The position numbers were made by a program, and so were the translations under genes. The notes below the pieces were generated by a model. That model was not told the origin of the DNA. It ran no database searches and worked only from the letters and a program-made list of their open reading frames with translations. DNA of 64,000 nucleotides from Variovorax paradoxus (GTDB taxonomy: Bacteria > Pseudomonadota > Gammaproteobacteria > Burkholderiales > Burkholderiaceae_C): assembly GCF_018614915.1 (NCBI RefSeq), contig NZ_JAGGNU010000005.1, positions 120,514-184,513 on the forward strand, in the 5' to 3' direction. Of the stretch, positions 26,751 through 34,440 are shown piece after piece; the stretch's first letter is position 1, and each line of letters starts with the position of its first letter.

Positions 26751-27248
26751 ATGAACGAACCCGAACACGAGACGCCGGCGCTGGCGGGCCAGCTGGCCGA
26801 GCTGCTGCAACAAAAAGGCTGGATGCTCGCCACCGCCGAAAGCTGCACCGGCGGACTGATCGCCGGCGCGTGCACCGAGCTGTCCGGCTCCAGCCTCTGG
26901 TTCGAGCGCGGCTTCGTCACGTATTCCAATGCCGCCAAGAGCGAGCTGCTGGGCGTCGATGCGGCGCTGATCGCGGCCCACGGCGCGGTCAGCGAGCCGG
27001 TGGCGCGCGCCATGGCCGAGGGCGCGGTGGCACGCTCGCAGGCCCAGGCCGTGGTGTCGGTCACCGGCGTGGCCGGCCCCACCGGTGGCACGGCCGAAAA
27101 GCCGGTCGGCACGGTGTGGTTCGGTTGGTCGGTGGCAGGAAAGGTGCGCACCGAACGCCGCCGCTTCGACGGCGACCGCGCCGCGGTGCGCGCCGCCACC
27201 GTGCGGTACGCGCTGCAGACCCTGGTGAACCTGCTGCGCGCAGGCTAG
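26751..27248 (+). CDS. pncC: Nicotinamide-nucleotide amidohydrolase (CinA C-terminal family)
   Basis: A 165-residue stand-alone CinA-C domain protein. It deamidates nicotinamide mononucleotide to nicotinic acid mononucleotide in NAD salvage. Motifs: LATAESCTGGLIAGACTELSGSS (catalytic Ser region), FERGFVTYSNAAKSELLGV, GAVSEPVARAMAEGA and VSVTGVAGPTGGTAEKPVGTVWFG. It follows pgpA by five bases as in many proteobacteria. The N-terminal molybdopterin-binding-like half of full-length CinA is absent, as expected for the short form. Confidence 0.95.
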   Translation: MNEPEHETPALAGQLAELLQQKGWMLATAESCTGGLIAGACTELSGSSLWFERGFVTYSNAAKSELLGVDAALIAAHGAVSEPVARAMAEGAVARSQAQAVVSVTGVAGPTGGTAEKPVGTVWFGWSVAGKVRTERRRFDGDRAAVRAATVRYALQTLVNLLRAG

Positions 27249-27260
27249 GATTGCCCGCCC

Positions 27261-27749
27261 ATGAACAGCAACGAAGCAACCATCCAGCGTCTCTACCAGG
27301 CCTTCGCAAAACTCGATGCCGACACGATGAGCGCCTGCTATGCGCCGGACGCGCGCTTCGACGACGAAGCCTTCTCGCTCGTGGGCGCGCGCGAGGTCGG
27401 CGGCATGTGGAAGATGCTCTGCGAGGCCACGCGCGCCAAGGGCGCCGATGTCTGGAAGCTCAGCTGGCGCGACGTGAAGGCCGACGCCGGCGCCGGCAGC
27501 GCGCATTGGGACGCGCACTACCGCTTCAGCAGCACCGGTCGCATCGTCGACAACGCGATCGACTCCCGCTTCACTTTCACGCCCGAAGGCCTGATCGCCA
27601 CCCAGCGCGACCGCTTCGATTTCTGGACCTGGTCGCGCCAGGCGCTCGGCACGCCCGGTCTGCTGCTCGGCTGGTCGCCGATGCTGAAGAACAAGGTGCG
27701 CGCCACCGCCGCAAAGAACCTGGCCGCCTACCTGGCCCGCAAGCCCTGA
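27261..27749 (+). CDS. SnoaL/NTF2-like fold protein
   Basis: A 162-residue protein with the SnoaL/nuclear transport factor 2-like fold: NEATIQRLYQAFAKLDADTMSACYAPDARFDDEAFSLVGAREVGGMWKMLC is the standard N-terminal pattern, and the second half has the curved-sheet HWDAHYRF and IDSRFTFTPEGLIATQRDRFDFWTWSRQ. The fold is used for isomerases, hydratases and binding proteins, so the activity cannot be assigned. It lies 12 bases after pncC and five bases before an acetyltransferase-like gene, probably in one operon. Confidence 0.88.
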   Translation: MNSNEATIQRLYQAFAKLDADTMSACYAPDARFDDEAFSLVGAREVGGMWKMLCEATRAKGADVWKLSWRDVKADAGAGSAHWDAHYRFSSTGRIVDNAIDSRFTFTPEGLIATQRDRFDFWTWSRQALGTPGLLLGWSPMLKNKVRATAAKNLAAYLARKP

Positions 27750-27754
27750 TCCCC

Positions 27755-28063
27755 ATGACCGACATCACGATCACCAACCAGCCCGCGCAGCACCGCTACG
27801 AGGCCCGCATCGGCGACCAGCTCGCCGGCTACTGCGAATACAACCTGATGAGCGAAGCGGTGATGTTCACCCACACCGAGGTCATGCCCGAGCACGAAGG
27901 CAAGGGCGTCGGCTCGGCCATCGCCAGGCACGTGCTCGACGAGGCGCGCGCCCAGGGCAAGCAGGTCATCCCGGTGTGCCAGTTCATCGCCGGCTGGATC
28001 CGCAAGCACCGCGACTACGTCGACCTGGTGCGGCCCGACGTGCAGCGCGCCTTCAAGATCTGA
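27755..28063 (+). CDS. GNAT-type N-acetyltransferase (YjdJ-like)
   Basis: A 102-residue small GCN5-related acetyltransferase from ATG 27755 (MTDITITNQPAQHRYEARI). The acetyl-CoA motif is EVMPEHEGKGVGSAIARHVLDEAR and the C-terminus has the diagnostic VIPVCQFIAGWIRKHRDYVDLV of this minimal subfamily. The substrate is unknown; relatives may act on small metabolites or lysine side chains. Its 3' end overlaps the convergent MFS gene by 11 bases. It belongs to the pgpA-pncC-SnoaL transcription unit by spacing. Confidence 0.9.
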   Translation: MTDITITNQPAQHRYEARIGDQLAGYCEYNLMSEAVMFTHTEVMPEHEGKGVGSAIARHVLDEARAQGKQVIPVCQFIAGWIRKHRDYVDLVRPDVQRAFKI

Positions 28064-29273
28064 GCGCCGCGCCGGGCTTCGGCAGCCAGGCGAAGGCCGC
28101 GACGCCGGCCACCAGCAGCGCCGCGATGGTGGCCAGCACCACCCTGAAGGGCTCGACGCCCGAGGCCGATGCGAGCGAGGCCGCCACGCCGGTGAGCCAC
28201 TGCATCAGCGCCACCCCGAGGAACATCGCCATCGTGAACACCGCCATCGCGCGGCCGGTGAGCGCCGCCGGGTAGGCGATCCGCACGTCGGCGTACTGCC
28301 AGACGATGAATCCCGAAAGAAGGCCGATCAGCAGGATGGCGGCGATGACCACCCAGGCCGCTTGCCAGAAGGCGATGGCGGCGAACAGGGCGGCATAGGC
28401 CACGCCGCAGCCCACGATGCGGCGCCGCCGCACCGGGCCGTCGCGGTCGAACCGACCGAACAGCGGCGGCCCGAAGAGGGAGACGACGGAGACGATCAGT
28501 GCCACGTTGCCGCTCTGCACCAGCGAGTAGCCGTGCCGCTCGACCAGGAGCGGCCCGAGCCAGAGCCCGCGCAGCGAGATGAATGCGGCATAGGTCACGG
28601 CGCCGAGCAGCAGGATGCCCGGCGTGTGGGGCAGCGCGAACAGCGAGCCGAACTCGCGCAGTGCCGCCGACATCGACTGCCGCGGTGGCGCGTCCGCGCG
28701 CATCGGCTCGCGCACCCACAGCAGGATCGCCAGCCAGGCCAGCACCGAGGCCGTGCCGAGCACCACGAAACCCGCGCGCCACGACCACGCCTGCACCAGC
28801 CACGCCAGCGGCGTGCCGGTCGCCAGCATGCCCACGCCGCCGATGCCGAGCACCAGCCCCGAGACCGAGGCGAAGCGCGCCGCCGGGAAGTGCCGCGCGA
28901 TGAACACCGTGCAGACCAGGAAGGCCGGCGCGCAGCCGACGCCGATCAGCACCTGGCCGGCCACCAGCACGAGGTAGTCGGCAGACAACGCCGAGAGCGC
29001 GGCGCCGGCGATGGCGAGCGGAAAGGCCGTCAGCACCGTGCGGCGCACGCCGTACAGGTCGATGCCGATGCCCATGAAGAGCTGCATCGCGCCGAACGCG
29101 AAGTGGAAAGCGCCCGAGAAAATGCCCAGCGCCTGCGCCGACAGCCTGAACTCCGCCTGCAGCTGCCCCGCCATGATCGCGCCCACTGTGCGGTAGGCCT
29201 GGCTCAGGGCGAAAGCGGTGCACAGCGCCAGCACCATGCCCCAGGCGCGGCGTGGGGTCAGCTCAACCGGCAC
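28053..29273 (-). CDS. Major facilitator superfamily transporter
   Basis: A 406-residue MFS permease with about 12 helices in two six-helix halves separated by a loop near residue 190-205. The family motif around the second loop reads GIGIDLYGVRRTVLTA, a G-x-x-x-D-R/R-type sequence. Substrate unknown; such carriers in this group often export drugs or import organic acids. The start is a GTG at 29273 that overlaps the stop of the upstream SEC-C gene by 11 bases; an ATG at 29237 before the first helix is the alternative. The overlap suggests coupling to the SEC-C protein. Confidence 0.85.
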   Translation of the reverse strand: MPVELTPRRAWGMVLALCTAFALSQAYRTVGAIMAGQLQAEFRLSAQALGIFSGAFHFAFGAMQLFMGIGIDLYGVRRTVLTAFPLAIAGAALSALSADYLVLVAGQVLIGVGCAPAFLVCTVFIARHFPAARFASVSGLVLGIGGVGMLATGTPLAWLVQAWSWRAGFVVLGTASVLAWLAILLWVREPMRADAPPRQSMSAALREFGSLFALPHTPGILLLGAVTYAAFISLRGLWLGPLLVERHGYSLVQSGNVALIVSVVSLFGPPLFGRFDRDGPVRRRRIVGCGVAYAALFAAIAFWQAAWVVIAAILLIGLLSGFIVWQYADVRIAYPAALTGRAMAVFTMAMFLGVALMQWLTGVAASLASASGVEPFRVVLATIAALLVAGVAAFAWLPKPGAALRS

Positions 29274-30048
29274 CGTGGCACTTTTTGAACTTCTTGCCGC
29301 TGCCGCAGGGGCAACGGTCGTTGCGTCCGGGAGTGGCTTCCTTGCGGATGGTTTCGACGCGCGGTCCCATGCTGCGCCAGAGCTGGCGCAGGTCGTACAC
29401 GCCCCAGATCGCGGCGCCGAAATCGTCCACGCGCTGCTGGCTCACGCTCGGCGGACCGTCGTCGCTGTACATCGAGACCTCGGGCTTGGCGCGGTCGTCC
29501 TCGGTCAGCGTGACGATGAGGTCGAGCGCCTCGTCGAGCATCTGCGCCGCCTCCTTGTCGCGCGGCGGGGCCCAGTCTTCCGGCCAGTTCTCGACCGCGA
29601 ACATGAAGCCCAGCGCCCAGACCTGCGCAAAGGAGGGAATGGCCTCGCCGTCCATCTCTGATCGCTCTTCCTCGGGCAGCGCCGCGATCGCTCCGCGCGT
29701 GTCCAGCACCTCGGGCTGCCAGGCGCGTTCGTCATCGAGCGACTGCACGTCGGCGTCGAGCCCGGTTTCGATCTCGCGCCAGCGCCGCTTCCAGCGCCAG
29801 ACGAATTCCATCTGCTGCGCCGGCACGAAGCCCTCGCCCAGCAGCACCGGCCAGTATTCGGCCGGCTCGATCGGCCGGCGCGTGCACACCAGCGCGGCCA
29901 TGAAGCCCTCGCAGAATTCCCATTGCGGGATCTCGTCGTCGTGCTCGCGCATGCCGTCGAGCGCATGGTCGAGGGCATCGAAATCGTCGGGGCCGAGGGG
30001 AGTGTTGTCGGGCGGGGAGGGAGGTGTCGGGGAGTCGATGGTCGTCAT
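29263..30048 (-). CDS. UPF0149/YecA family protein with SEC-C zinc motif
   Basis: A 261-residue protein. The N-terminal UPF0149-type domain shows DALDHALDGMREHDDEIPQWEFCEGFMAALVCTRRPIEP. The C-terminus ends in a canonical SEC-C zinc-binding motif, GRNDRCPCGSGKKFKKCHG, as in SecA and YecA, where it contacts ribosomes or export factors. ATG 30048 (MTTIDSPTPPS) is preferred over the upstream ATG at 30102, which would add a cysteine-rich, unlikely stretch. It overlaps the MFS transporter gene downstream and is divergent from the FMN oxidoreductase with 22 bases between starts. A ribosome- or translocon-linked role is plausible but not proven. Confidence 0.9.
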   Translation of the reverse strand: MTTIDSPTPPSPPDNTPLGPDDFDALDHALDGMREHDDEIPQWEFCEGFMAALVCTRRPIEPAEYWPVLLGEGFVPAQQMEFVWRWKRRWREIETGLDADVQSLDDERAWQPEVLDTRGAIAALPEEERSEMDGEAIPSFAQVWALGFMFAVENWPEDWAPPRDKEAAQMLDEALDLIVTLTEDDRAKPEVSMYSDDGPPSVSQQRVDDFGAAIWGVYDLRQLWRSMGPRVETIRKEATPGRNDRCPCGSGKKFKKCHGAG

Positions 30049-30070
30049 GGCATTGCGTCGGCAGCCCTCT

Positions 30071-31765
30071 ATGATGCAGCAGGGCTCCGGGAGACACATC
30101 ATTTCACCACCGTCGTCGATTCTGCCGTTTCCGGCGCGTTACAGCGCCTTCGCGCTGTGCGTGGCCGGCCTGGGCGCCAGCCTGGCGGCCGTCCTGGCCG
30201 CACCGCAGCTCTGGCTGGCATGGATCTCGCTGGTGGTTTTTGCGGCGCTCACCGGCACCGGCGTGCACGATTTGCGGCAGGCCCGGCACGCGATCCTGCG
30301 CAACTACCCCGTGATCGGCCATCTGCGCTTTCTGCTGGAGTTCATCCGCCCCGAGATGCGGCAGTACTTCATCGAGAGCGACTCCGAGGCCGCCCCTTTC
30401 TCGCGCGCCCAGCGCTCGCTGGTGTACCAGCGCAGCAAGGGCGAGCCCGACAACCGGCCCTTCGGCACGCAGCTCGACGTCACGGTGGCGGGCTACGAGT
30501 GGATCAACCACTCGATGCAGCCCACCCGGCTGGCCGACCACGACTTCCGCATCGTCATCGGCGGCAGCTCCAACCCCGCATCGCCGGCCGGCCAGGTCTG
30601 CACCCAGCCCTACAGCGCGAGCGTGTTCAACATCTCGGCGATGAGCTTCGGCGCACTGTCGGCCCGCGCGATCCTGGCGCTCAACCAGGGCGCCAAGTGG
30701 GGCGGCTTCGCGCACGACACCGGCGAAGGCTCGATCTCCGAGCACCACCGCGTGCACGGCGGCGACCTGATCTGGGAGATCGGCTCGGGCTATTTCGGCT
30801 GCCGCCACGACGACGGCAGCTTCAGCGAGGAGCGCTTCGTCGCCAACGCGCGCGACCCGCAGGTCAAGATGATCGAGCTCAAGCTGAGCCAGGGCGCCAA
30901 GCCGGGCCACGGCGGCGTGCTGCCGGCGCCCAAGGTCACGCCCGAGATCGCGGCCGCGCGCGGCGTGCCGGTGGGCGTGGATTGCATCTCGCCCTCCTCG
31001 CACGGCGCCTTCTCGACGCCGATCGAGATGATGCATTTCATCGCCCGGCTGCGCGTGCTCTCGGGCGGCAAGCCGGTCGGCTTCAAGTTCTGCCTCGGCC
31101 ATCCGTGGGAATGGTTCGCGATCGTCAAGGCCATGCAGGAGACCGGCCTGACGCCCGATTTCATCGTGGTCGACGGCGCCGAGGGCGGCACCGGCGCCGC
31201 GCCGGTCGAGTTCAGCGACCACGTGGGCGCGCCGCTGCAGGAAGGCCTGCTGCTGGTGCACAACACGCTGGTCGGCGTCGGCCTGCGCGACCGCATCAAG
31301 ATCGGCTGCGCCGGCAAGGTGATCACCGCCTTCGACGTGGCGCGCATGATGGCGCTGGGCGCCGACTGGTGCAATGCGGCGCGCGGCTTCATGATGGCGC
31401 TGGGCTGCATCCAGGCGCAGGCCTGCCACACCGGCCACTGCCCCACCGGCGTGAGCACGCAGGACCCGCTGCGCCAGCGGGCGCTGGTGGTGCCGACCAA
31501 GGCCGACCGGGTGCGCAACTTCCACCGCAGCACGCTGCATGCGCTGCAGGAACTGGTGCAGGCCGCGGGCCTGGCCCATCCGCGGCAGATCACCGCACAC
31601 CACATCGTGCGGCGCATCTCCGATACCGAGGTGCGCCTGCTGAGCAACCTGGTCATGCAGGTGCAGCCCGGCGCGCTGCTAGGGCCGCTCGACGCGCAGC
31701 ACAACGTGTTCCGCAGTTACTGGCCGCTTGCCAGCGCCCATAGTTTTCAGGCCGTCGCCCGATGA
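30071..31765 (+). CDS. FMN-binding glutamate synthase-like oxidoreductase
   Basis: A 564-residue protein with two N-terminal membrane helices (about residues 15-60) and a glutamate synthase catalytic (GltB central, FMN barrel) domain. Evidence: EYEWINHS-like YEWINHSMQP, FNISAMSFGALSARAI, WGGFAHDTGEGSISEHH, MIELKLSQGAKPGHGG, FIVVDGAEGGTGAAP, IKIGCAGKVITAFDVARMMALGAD and the Cys cluster ALGCIQAQACHTGHCPTGV. The amidotransferase and GXGXG domains of GltB are missing, so it is not the housekeeping glutamate synthase but a stand-alone membrane oxidoreductase. ATG 30071 is the first of two adjacent starts. It overlaps the next gene by four bases. Confidence 0.92.
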   Translation: MMQQGSGRHIISPPSSILPFPARYSAFALCVAGLGASLAAVLAAPQLWLAWISLVVFAALTGTGVHDLRQARHAILRNYPVIGHLRFLLEFIRPEMRQYFIESDSEAAPFSRAQRSLVYQRSKGEPDNRPFGTQLDVTVAGYEWINHSMQPTRLADHDFRIVIGGSSNPASPAGQVCTQPYSASVFNISAMSFGALSARAILALNQGAKWGGFAHDTGEGSISEHHRVHGGDLIWEIGSGYFGCRHDDGSFSEERFVANARDPQVKMIELKLSQGAKPGHGGVLPAPKVTPEIAAARGVPVGVDCISPSSHGAFSTPIEMMHFIARLRVLSGGKPVGFKFCLGHPWEWFAIVKAMQETGLTPDFIVVDGAEGGTGAAPVEFSDHVGAPLQEGLLLVHNTLVGVGLRDRIKIGCAGKVITAFDVARMMALGADWCNAARGFMMALGCIQAQACHTGHCPTGVSTQDPLRQRALVVPTKADRVRNFHRSTLHALQELVQAAGLAHPRQITAHHIVRRISDTEVRLLSNLVMQVQPGALLGPLDAQHNVFRSYWPLASAHSFQAVAR

Positions 31766-32679
31766 ATCCTGTCAGACGCGGCATGCGCGTGCAGGCGCGC
31801 AAGGGCCTGGCTTCGGCGCCGGCGCCGTTGGAGTCGTCGACGCCGATGCTCGAACCCGGCGACTACGCGGAGTTCCTGCGCACCACGCTGCCGCAGCAGC
31901 ACAAGGCCGTCGCCAGCCACCGGCTCGGCAGCGAGCGCGTATGGCTCAAGAAGGCCGGCCCGCCGCACGGCAAGCTGGGCTACCACCTGATGGCGGCGGT
32001 CGCCGGACTGCTGCGGCTCGAGGTGCTGACGCCGGTGCCCAATCCGGGCGGCGAGGCTTCGATCGCCACCGAGGCGCGGCGCCTGCGCGCGCTGGGCGCG
32101 GCGGGCCTGCGCGTGCCGGCGGTGCTGGCCCAGCAGCCCGACGGCCTGCTGATCTCCGACCTGGGCGAAAGCGGCCGGCCGCCGGTGGTGCTGCAGGAGC
32201 GGCTCGACCACGCCGCGGCGGCCGGCCCCGTCGCCCTGCTCTCGGCGTGGCGCGAAGGCTTGGCCGCCATCGCCACCGTTCATGCCCACGGCGCCTACCT
32301 GAGCCAGGCCTTCGACCGCAATCTGGTGCTGTGCCCGGACGGCGTCATCGGCTACATCGATTTCGAGGACGACCCGGGCGAGACGCTGGCGCTGGCCGAA
32401 TGCCAGGTGCGCGACTGGCTCAGCTACCTGCATTCGACCGCCATGCTGGTGCGTGCCGCCTCGCCGCAAGCGGCCGGCGCGCACTGGCACGCGGCGCTGG
32501 CCGACGCCAGCGACGAGGTCCGCGAGCGCCTGGCCCTGGCGGCACGGCGCATGCGCTGGTTGCGGCACCTGCCGGCCGGCCGACGCTGGGGCCGGGACAC
32601 GCAGCGCTCGCGCGCAGTCGCGCGGCTGCTGGCGCGGTGGTATGGCCACGGGATGCCGGCGCCACCGACCACGCACTGA
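31762..32679 (+). CDS. Lipopolysaccharide kinase/BUD32-like kinase-fold protein
   Basis: A 305-residue protein with kinase-fold hallmarks: VWLKKAGPPHGKLGYHLM (lysine of the ATP site), ATEARRLRALGAAGLRVPAVL, the catalytic-loop segment VHAHGAYLSQAFDRNLVL, and a metal-binding DFE motif in IGYIDFEDDPGE. This resembles lipopolysaccharide/Bud32-like kinases, but the catalytic loop lacks a full HxD...N pattern, so phosphotransfer is plausible rather than shown. Its ATG overlaps the stop of the FMN oxidoreductase (ATGA), indicating coupled expression, and a shared pathway with that membrane enzyme is inferred. Confidence 0.75.
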   Translation: MNPVRRGMRVQARKGLASAPAPLESSTPMLEPGDYAEFLRTTLPQQHKAVASHRLGSERVWLKKAGPPHGKLGYHLMAAVAGLLRLEVLTPVPNPGGEASIATEARRLRALGAAGLRVPAVLAQQPDGLLISDLGESGRPPVVLQERLDHAAAAGPVALLSAWREGLAAIATVHAHGAYLSQAFDRNLVLCPDGVIGYIDFEDDPGETLALAECQVRDWLSYLHSTAMLVRAASPQAAGAHWHAALADASDEVRERLALAARRMRWLRHLPAGRRWGRDTQRSRAVARLLARWYGHGMPAPPTTH

Positions 32680-32703
32680 CGGCATCGGGACGGTCGGTGT
32701 CGA

Positions 32704-33105
32704 CTAGACGCCGGACACCCCGACGCCCAGCGCCGCCAGCCGCCTGCGCATCGCGAGCACCGCGCGGTCCTTGCTCAGAAGCCGCGCGCGGTGCGCGACC
32801 GCGAGATCGATGAAGATCTGGTCGTCCGGGTCGCTGCACATGCAGGGCGCGCGCGCGGGCGCCTCGCACACCGGCCCCACCCGACGGTCGAAGGCGGCCA
32901 TCACGGCCTCGGCGGCGCGGCCGTTCTGCGCCAGGCGCGCGGCGATCAACGGGTAGCCGAGCACGCGCTCGAACTCGTCGCGCATCGCGGCGGTGGCGAG
33001 CCAGCGCAGCTCGCCGGCCTCGAGGGAGGCGGCCAGCGGCAGGCAGGCGGGATCGTCAAAGACCAGCAGGTCGAGGGCGATGTTGGTGTCGATCACGAGG
33101 GTCAT
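32704..33105 (-). CDS. PIN domain protein (putative toxin ribonuclease)
   Basis: A 133-residue PIN-fold protein from ATG 33105 (MTLVIDTNIALDLLVFDDP). The PIN active-site acids are Asp in VIDTN, Glu in RDEFERVLGYPL, and the DPDD cluster in CSDPDDQIFIDLAVAHRARLLSKD. The putative TA-toxin PIN family (COG1569) has this shape. Such proteins are Mg-dependent ribonucleases, usually partnered with a small antitoxin. No antitoxin-like gene is adjacent on the same strand; the neighbours are the kinase-fold gene (convergent) and a CBS protein (divergent). Confidence 0.88.
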   Translation of the reverse strand: MTLVIDTNIALDLLVFDDPACLPLAASLEAGELRWLATAAMRDEFERVLGYPLIAARLAQNGRAAEAVMAAFDRRVGPVCEAPARAPCMCSDPDDQIFIDLAVAHRARLLSKDRAVLAMRRRLAALGVGVSGV

Positions 33106-33233
33106 GGGCAGTCGGCGCTTTCTCTGCAATCCTAAGGTCCCGCCTTGGGCTTGTCGCACGCGCGGCCTATGATTTGCGCTGGCGCGGCCCCTCTCGTGGG
33201 TTGCATGCGAACCATCTCCAGGAGGGCTTTTCC

Positions 33234-33662
33234 ATGAAACCTGTCTCCGAGCTGCTCAAACGCCGCGATTCCGCGGCTTGGCGCATCGAGCCCGGCGCCA
33301 CGATGTTCGACGCGCTGGAGGCGCTGGCCCATCACGAGGTCGGCGCGCTCATGGTGATGTCGCACGACAAGCTCGTCGGCGTGATCTCCGAACGCGACTA
33401 CACGCGCAAGGTGGCGCTGCAGGGCCGCAATTCGAAGGAGGTGCTGGTCGCCGAGCTCATGACGCCCGACGTGCTGACCGTGACGCCCGCCACCCGCACG
33501 CGCGAATGCATGGCGCTGATGAGCCAGAAGCGCATCCGCCACCTGCCGGTGGTGGAGGGCGACAGGGTGATCGGCATGATCTCGATCCGCGACCTGATGG
33601 ACGACATCATCGCGGACCACGAAGAAACCATCGAGCAGCTGCGCACCTATATCCAGAGCTGA
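33234..33662 (+). CDS. Two-CBS-domain protein
   Basis: A 142-residue protein consisting of a pair of CBS domains (Bateman module) that binds adenine nucleotides. The first repeat is TMFDALEALAHHEVGALMVMSHDKLVGVISERDYTRKV, the second TRECMALMSQKRIRHLPVVEGDRVIGMISIRDLM. ATG 33234 follows a strong GGAGGG eight bases upstream. There is no effector domain, so it should regulate a partner, with energy charge as the likely input. Divergent from the PIN gene. A stem-loop lies nine bases after its stop. Confidence 0.93.
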   Translation: MKPVSELLKRRDSAAWRIEPGATMFDALEALAHHEVGALMVMSHDKLVGVISERDYTRKVALQGRNSKEVLVAELMTPDVLTVTPATRTRECMALMSQKRIRHLPVVEGDRVIGMISIRDLMDDIIADHEETIEQLRTYIQS

Positions 33663-33670
33663 GCGCCCGA

Positions 33671-33684
33671 CCCGCATTCGCGGG
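33671..33684. terminator. GC hairpin after CBS gene, also found at 39299
   Basis: CCCGCATTCGCGGG, a five-base-pair stem with an ATTC loop, begins nine bases after the CBS stop codon. No T-tract follows, so it is not a standard rho-independent terminator but may stabilise the 3' end. The exact reverse complement occurs at 39299-39312, also just after a stop codon. Confidence 0.4.
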
Positions 33685-33751
33685 ATTGAGGGCGCCGCGG
33701 ATCGGCAGGACGATGCGTCCGCGGCCTCCGTCCGCGAAGAAGGAGCTCTCC

Positions 33752-34084
33752 ATGAACACCCTGCCCGTCCCGGCGCTGGTACTGGCCCTGGCGTTGCCGC
33801 TCGCGTTCGTCGCCCAAGCCCGCGCCGATGTACCGAGCTTCGTCGCATCCGCATCGATCCAGCAGCTCAAGTACGTCTATCTCCGATGCGCCGAGGTCTC
33901 GTCGCAGGAGGTGCTGGACAGCAACGCTGCCGCGCATTGCCTGCTGGTGGCCGACGCGCTGCGCGACCGCGGTTTCGAGGGCAGTTTCGAGCGGATGCTG
34001 CTCTGGTGGCATGTGGCGCGGCAGGCGGGCGCCGACCGGGCGCGCCCGGAAGGTGGTGCGGCGACATCGGCATCCGTGCCCTGA
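33752..34084 (+). CDS. Small exported protein
   Basis: A 110-residue protein with a clear Sec signal peptide (MNTLPVPALVLALALPLAFVAQARA, cleavage likely before DVPS), so periplasmic. The mature part is about 85 residues with two cysteines (YLRCAEVSS and AAHCLLVAD) that could form a disulfide, a helical segment (ALRDRGFEGSFERMLLWWHVARQAG) and a low-complexity tail. AGGAG precedes ATG 33752. I recognise no family. It stands alone between the CBS gene and a small wHTH-like gene. Confidence 0.7.
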   Translation: MNTLPVPALVLALALPLAFVAQARADVPSFVASASIQQLKYVYLRCAEVSSQEVLDSNAAAHCLLVADALRDRGFEGSFERMLLWWHVARQAGADRARPEGGAATSASVP

Positions 34085-34229
34085 GGGTCGCCCCCCTTGG
34101 CACGAGGCCGCATTCGCAGTTCAATCGCCGCTCGCTCCTAGTCCGATGCGGGACTTCTGGCAAGAGCACTTTTGGTGGAGGTGCAACGGCGTCCGCGTTG
34201 CCACACTTCCAGTATGGAAGGAAGTTGCC

Positions 34230-34427
34230 GTGACTAAGAAAATTCAGCTCAATGACGAACAGTGGAAGACCCTTCAGGCGCTGCGCGAGGCCACCGCGAA
34301 GCGATCTCCCACCGATTCGATCAAGGTCTCCAACCGCCTCAGGTCCAACGGATTCGTGGCCTTCGACCCGCGCGGCAGCATCGTCCTGACCGACCAGGGC
34401 CTCAGCAGGTTGAGCCAGGGGCGCTGA
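34230..34427 (+). CDS. 65-residue winged-helix-like protein
   Basis: GTG 34230 start, placed behind a GGAAGGAAG stretch. The protein (VTKKIQLNDEQWKTLQALREATAKR...) has a helix, a basic turn and a hairpin ending VAFDPRGSIVLTDQGLSRLSQGR, a pattern seen in winged-helix repressor-like proteins where LTDQG forms the wing. The first 40 bases are unusually A-rich for this genome. It sits 13 bases before the dehalogenase-like hydrolase gene and may be co-transcribed with it. The DNA-binding role is inference from pattern only. Confidence 0.55.
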   Translation: MTKKIQLNDEQWKTLQALREATAKRSPTDSIKVSNRLRSNGFVAFDPRGSIVLTDQGLSRLSQGR

Positions 34428-34440
34428 GACCGGTTCACCC

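Noticed and set aside
34090..34125. A TGGCACG-like motif suggestive of a sigma-54 -24 element
   Set aside because: The -12 half (TTGC) is not at the required spacing. The similar TGGCAC at 39802 fails the same test. I found no convincing sigma-54 promoter although rpoN is present.
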